64,000 bases of DNA from an uncultured Christensenellaceae bacterium (GTDB lineage Bacteria > Bacillota > Clostridia > Christensenellales > Pumilibacteraceae): positions 62,001-126,000 of the forward strand of contig CAJULQ010000001.1 in assembly GCA_910587595.1 (NCBI GenBank), read 5' to 3'. The position numbers were made by a program, and so were the translations under genes. The notes below the pieces were generated by a model. The model did no database searches. It saw only the letters and a program-made list of their open reading frames with translations, and had not been told where the DNA came from. This document shows, piece after piece, positions 61,194 through 64,000 of the stretch; position 1 is the first letter of the stretch, and each line of letters starts with the position of its first letter.

Positions 61194-61814
61194 TTATAAA
61201 ATTATACCCAAGGTCAAAAAATATGCAAGAATTGTGCATAAAAGCTGTAGTACGACAAGCATAGAACACGGAATGATCATATAACGGAGAAAGCGCGGAA
61301 AGGAATTGTTGCACCCCGCGCCGTATCGCCAAGCCTCGCGCGCCCGATTGATCGCCACCACGGCAACGGTGATATATATGCACAAACACACCAAGTAACA
61401 CGGGATCAAGCAAAAAACAATAAAGGGCAATACCGACACTTTCAACAATAAGATATACAATCCCAAATACAAAGCAAACAAATAGGTGCGGAAAAACAGA
61501 ACGATTGCCGATAAATAAGACAACACGAAATGCACCGAAGAAAAGGCAAGCAGTACAAGCACCACCAAGCACGTCAGCAATTCCATAAAGAAGAAACCGA
61601 AAACGCTCTTTTTCCCCGCCAAGAACAAAAACACATTGCAAGAATGCGACCACAAATACGTGCCCGCATCGCTCACGCCGAACGCGGCGCGGATTCCCAA
61701 CACGATCGCCAACACATTAACGGCAAACAATAAAATCAGCTTGCCGCGGTTGCATTTGCAGAAATCGCGAAAATCGAACAAAAAATTATATATGTACATT
61801 CTACGAAACCGCAT
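61194..61814 (-). CDS. Polytopic membrane protein, SpoIIM-like
   Basis: About 206 residues, with five to six membrane segments after a short basic N-terminus. The pattern of hydrophobic helices and a central LFFRTYLFALYLGLYILLLK block resembles stage II sporulation protein M, which would suit the spoIVB neighbour, but there is no decisive motif. The start is uncertain: ATG 61814 and ATG 61799 both lack a good ribosome-binding site, and the open frame extends upstream to 61949, across the terminator and into spoIVB. Confidence 0.5.
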   Translation of the reverse strand: MRFRRMYIYNFLFDFRDFCKCNRGKLILLFAVNVLAIVLGIRAAFGVSDAGTYLWSHSCNVFLFLAGKKSVFGFFFMELLTCLVVLVLLAFSSVHFVLSYLSAIVLFFRTYLFALYLGLYILLLKVSVLPFIVFCLIPCYLVCLCIYITVAVVAINRAREAWRYGAGCNNSFPRFLRYMIIPCSMLVVLQLLCTILAYFLTLGIIL

Positions 61815-61827
61815 ATCATACCATACG

Positions 61828-61858
61828 AAAAAAAGTGTCGAAATATGACACTTTTTTT
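61828..61858 (-). terminator. Terminator between spoIVB and the membrane protein gene
   Basis: AAAAAAAGTGTC pairs with GACACTTTTTTT (12 bp, 7-base loop), symmetrical, with T-runs for both strands. It ends the spoIVB message. Confidence 0.75.
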
Positions 61859-61887
61859 CAATTATAGGGTATAGTATGCGTGACATA

Positions 61888-62907
61888 TTATTGGTTTTGC
61901 AACATCCAATCGGCATAAATTCCGTATCCTTTGGTGGGATCGGATACAAAAACGTGCGTAACGGCGCCTATCAGTTTGCCGTCTTGCAGAATGGGACTGC
62001 CGCTCATTCCTTGCACGATACCGCCCGTGGCGGCTATTAGTCGCCTATCGGTTACGCGCAAGATCATGCTTTTATCCGAAACGGAATTTTGTACGGAGGT
62101 TTTAATGATCTCAATGTCGTACGATTCGGTCACGTTCCCTACCGTAGCAAGAATGGACGCCTTGCCGATCTTTACGCTTTTACGGCCGGCCACTTCCACT
62201 TCGGTGCCGCCCGAAAATTCGTTTAACGTGCCGTATACGCCGCTTCGGCAATTGGTACGCAATGTGCCCGTAGGCGTGCCGCCCACGAAAGCTCCTTTCA
62301 GTTCGCCCGCCTTACCGCGCGCGCCCTTATTGCACCCCACGATCTTGCACGCATACGCCCAGCCCGTGTCACACGGCGCCATATTGCCGTTTTCCAACAC
62401 GATGGGATGCCCCAAACAGCCGAACGAGCCGTCTTTTTTCACATACGTAACCGTGCCCACGCCCATCACGCTCTCGCGCACTTGCACGCCCAAACGCTTT
62501 TCACCCGTCATATCTTCCAAAATAAGCCCCATGGGCACGTGCAATAACGCCGTCCCTCTGCGCACGCAAACGTCGGCCGTCATATCTTCCGCCGCACGCA
62601 ACGCCGTGCGTATATCTTCGGTATTGGCAACGGTATGCCCGTTGATGCTCTCTAACACGTCGCCCGCATGCAAGGGGATCTGCGGCACAACACTGCCGAG
62701 TTCGGTTTCCACCGCCGCGGCGCCCACCACGATCACGCCGTGCGGCTTAAGCTCCAAACCGATGGGAAATCCGCCCACAAACACCGTGGCTACGGGTTGC
62801 GCGCCCACAGCCAAAACACCCGCATGCACGCACGCATTCCATACAAACACAAACAACAAACAACACGTTATGAGAAAATATTTTTTATGCGCCGCTTTTT
62901 GCATCAT
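61888..62907 (-). CDS. spoIVB: SpoIVB peptidase
   Basis: 339 residues from ATG 62907 (an earlier frame start at 62946 is open but unsupported). One membrane anchor (about 10-33), a PDZ domain (about 60-125) and the S55 protease domain: His167 in GHPI, Asp287 in RVTDRRL, Ser in GIVQGMSGSPI (300-306). In Bacillus SpoIVB is secreted from the forespore and triggers sigma-K processing by cleaving SpoIVFA. It lies directly after recN. In many Firmicutes spo0A follows; here it does not. Confidence 0.95.
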   Translation of the reverse strand: MMQKAAHKKYFLITCCLLFVFVWNACVHAGVLAVGAQPVATVFVGGFPIGLELKPHGVIVVGAAAVETELGSVVPQIPLHAGDVLESINGHTVANTEDIRTALRAAEDMTADVCVRRGTALLHVPMGLILEDMTGEKRLGVQVRESVMGVGTVTYVKKDGSFGCLGHPIVLENGNMAPCDTGWAYACKIVGCNKGARGKAGELKGAFVGGTPTGTLRTNCRSGVYGTLNEFSGGTEVEVAGRKSVKIGKASILATVGNVTESYDIEIIKTSVQNSVSDKSMILRVTDRRLIAATGGIVQGMSGSPILQDGKLIGAVTHVFVSDPTKGYGIYADWMLQNQ

Positions 62908-62942
62908 ATTGCATAGTGTTCGCAATTGTCCCGTTCGATTAT

Positions 62943-62977
62943 ACAAAAAAACAGTCTTCTCCCGCGGGAAAAAACTG
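62943..62977 (-). terminator. Terminator of recN
   Basis: ACAGT...ACTGT outer stem with an inner CCCGCGGG palindrome, T-run on the minus strand, in the 53-base gap after recN. Confidence 0.75.
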
Positions 62978-62999
62978 TCTTTTACGTTGTAGCAATCTT

Positions 63000-64000
63000 T
63001 TACGAAAGCGTTGCCTTAAACGCCTCGCTCCATTCCTTCATGGTTTGCGCGCTGAGATCGGATTGCTTGCTGATCCCCTTGCCACCCGAAAGCCGCGAGA
63101 TCTCGTCGATCATGCCGCCTGTGTCTAACGGAACCACCGTAGTCACGGTGGCGTTGTTCTCCGTTTTTTTGCTGATAAAGAAGTGTGCGTCGGCCATAGA
63201 CGCGATCTGTGCAAGGTGTGTCACGCATAGTATTTGATGTTTGCGCGAAATGGTTGCCAATTTCTTGGCCACCACTTGCCCCGTTATGCCGCTGATGCCC
63301 GCGTCTATCTCGTCGAATATCATGGTGGGGATATCGTCCGACTCGTTGGAGATCACCTTTAGAGCCAACATGAACCGCGACATCTCGCCACCCGATATGA
63401 TTTTGATAAGCGGCTTTAACGGTTGCCCCGCATTGGGCGAAAGGTAAAACTCCGCCGTATCCGCCCCGTTGACGCCGAACTTCCCCTCGAATGCCGACAA
63501 AGGCGGAAATTCGGAAACCTCCACGTTGAAATCGGCGTTTTCCATGCCGAGCTCGTGCAATTGCGCAACGATCTTTTGCGAAAAATCGACGGCGCCCTTT
63601 TGCCGTATGTCGTGCCACGCTTTTGCCGACGCATACAGCGTTTGCAAAACGTCGTTTTTCTTTTGCGTAAGTTGTTCGAAATGCGCGTCGGCATTTTCCA
63701 AAAACGCCAATCGATCGGCCGTTTGCGTGCGATAAGCCATCATTTCTCGGTAGGCGCCGTACTTTCTTTTGAGCGTTCGCACAAAAGCCAACCGTTTTTC
63801 CAATTCGTCCAACTCGTTTTGGTCGAATTGCATGCCGTCCAATTCGTCGCTTAAACAATCGCACACATCGGATATTTCGATAGAAGCCGAACGCAACCGC
63901 TCGTATAGATCGTTGTAGGCCGATTTTAGGTGCGCGATCGAACCCATTTCCTTTTCGGCGTCGCCCACCAATTCACTCGCGGCGCCGTCCTCTTTCCCGC
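63000..64000 (-). CDS. recN: DNA repair protein RecN, C-terminal part, runs off right edge
   Basis: About 333 residues of the C-terminal half; the frame is open to the edge, so the start is outside. The coiled-coil arm (about the first 150 residues) is followed by IISGGEMSRFMLALK, the ABC signature, and MIFDEIDAGISGITG, the Walker B and D-loop of SMC-like ATPases. RecN gathers double-strand breaks. It leads the recN-spoIVB pair. Confidence 0.96.
   Translation of the reverse strand, partial: GKEDGAASELVGDAEKEMGSIAHLKSAYNDLYERLRSASIEISDVCDCLSDELDGMQFDQNELDELEKRLAFVRTLKRKYGAYREMMAYRTQTADRLAFLENADAHFEQLTQKKNDVLQTLYASAKAWHDIRQKGAVDFSQKIVAQLHELGMENADFNVEVSEFPPLSAFEGKFGVNGADTAEFYLSPNAGQPLKPLIKIISGGEMSRFMLALKVISNESDDIPTMIFDEIDAGISGITGQVVAKKLATISRKHQILCVTHLAQIASMADAHFFISKKTENNATVTTVVPLDTGGMIDEISRLSGGKGISKQSDLSAQTMKEWSEAFKATLS

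Noticed and set aside
1..64000. CRISPR array or rRNA genes
   Set aside because: I saw no regularly spaced repeats of 25-40 bases and no rRNA signatures anywhere in the window.

Overview
The window looks like a chromosome segment of an anaerobic, spore-forming, Gram-positive bacterium of the Clostridia. The evidence is a sporulation set (spoIVB, gerW/ytfJ next to a ytfI-like DUF2953 gene, two S11 D,D-carboxypeptidases), an IspH-ribosomal S1 fusion of the clostridial type, lipobox-anchored lipoproteins, a sodium-pumping decarboxylase operon, and scpA/scpB beside lysA. By eye the backbone is about half G+C. The stretch from about 17.2 to 26.5 kb, and to a lesser degree 28.3 to 30.8 kb, is clearly AT-richer.

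Layout. (1) 1-17.1 kb: a glycan-use locus, almost all on the minus strand. It holds a CUT1 sugar ABC importer (two permeases and a lipoprotein binding protein, no ATPase), two large surface lipoproteins (one DUF4091/GH123-like, one with duplicated beta-rich domains), then enzymes without signal peptides from families GH78-like, GH20, GH36, GH37-like and GH3. A divergent AraC regulator heads it. (2) 17.1-26.5 kb: an AT-rich island with a decayed tyrosine integrase at one end and a tRNA-Leu at the other. It carries a tight six-gene operon: NUDIX, SIS-SIS-HAD fusion, phosphoribosyltransferase-like protein, P-loop ATPase, unknown Rossmann-like protein, PfkB kinase. I read this as an undescribed nucleotide/sugar-metabolite conflict (probably anti-phage) system. 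(3) 26.4-30.8 kb: a second mobile remnant with a large serine recombinase whose frame runs antisense through the tRNA-Leu, a TetR regulator with a small membrane protein and a zinc-ribbon protein, and a frameshifted sigma-like gene behind an attenuator-like hairpin. (4) 31.0-35.1 kb: TetR plus a two-ATPase ABC exporter. (5) 35.3-38.7 kb: two PII-like proteins with a DUF1538 membrane protein, then a ZIP metal transporter. (6) 38.7-64 kb: housekeeping and sporulation genes (purB, M19 dipeptidase, ispH-S1, plsC, cmk, aroH, baiN-like oxidoreductase, surE, the decarboxylase operon, rluB, dac, gerW, DUF2953, scpB, scpA, M50 protease, lysA, dac, a membrane protein, spoIVB, and recN running off the right edge).

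How the parts work together. The glycan locus binds oligosaccharides at the surface, imports them and cuts them in the cytosol. In the island, four metabolic enzymes of nucleotide/sugar-phosphate type are co-transcribed with an ATPase of the kind used as a sensor or switch, from a near-consensus promoter. The tRNA-Leu is an integration hotspot: both mobile regions meet there, its anticodon stem is mostly unpaired, and a 10-base piece of it recurs about 9 kb away beside the dead integrase.
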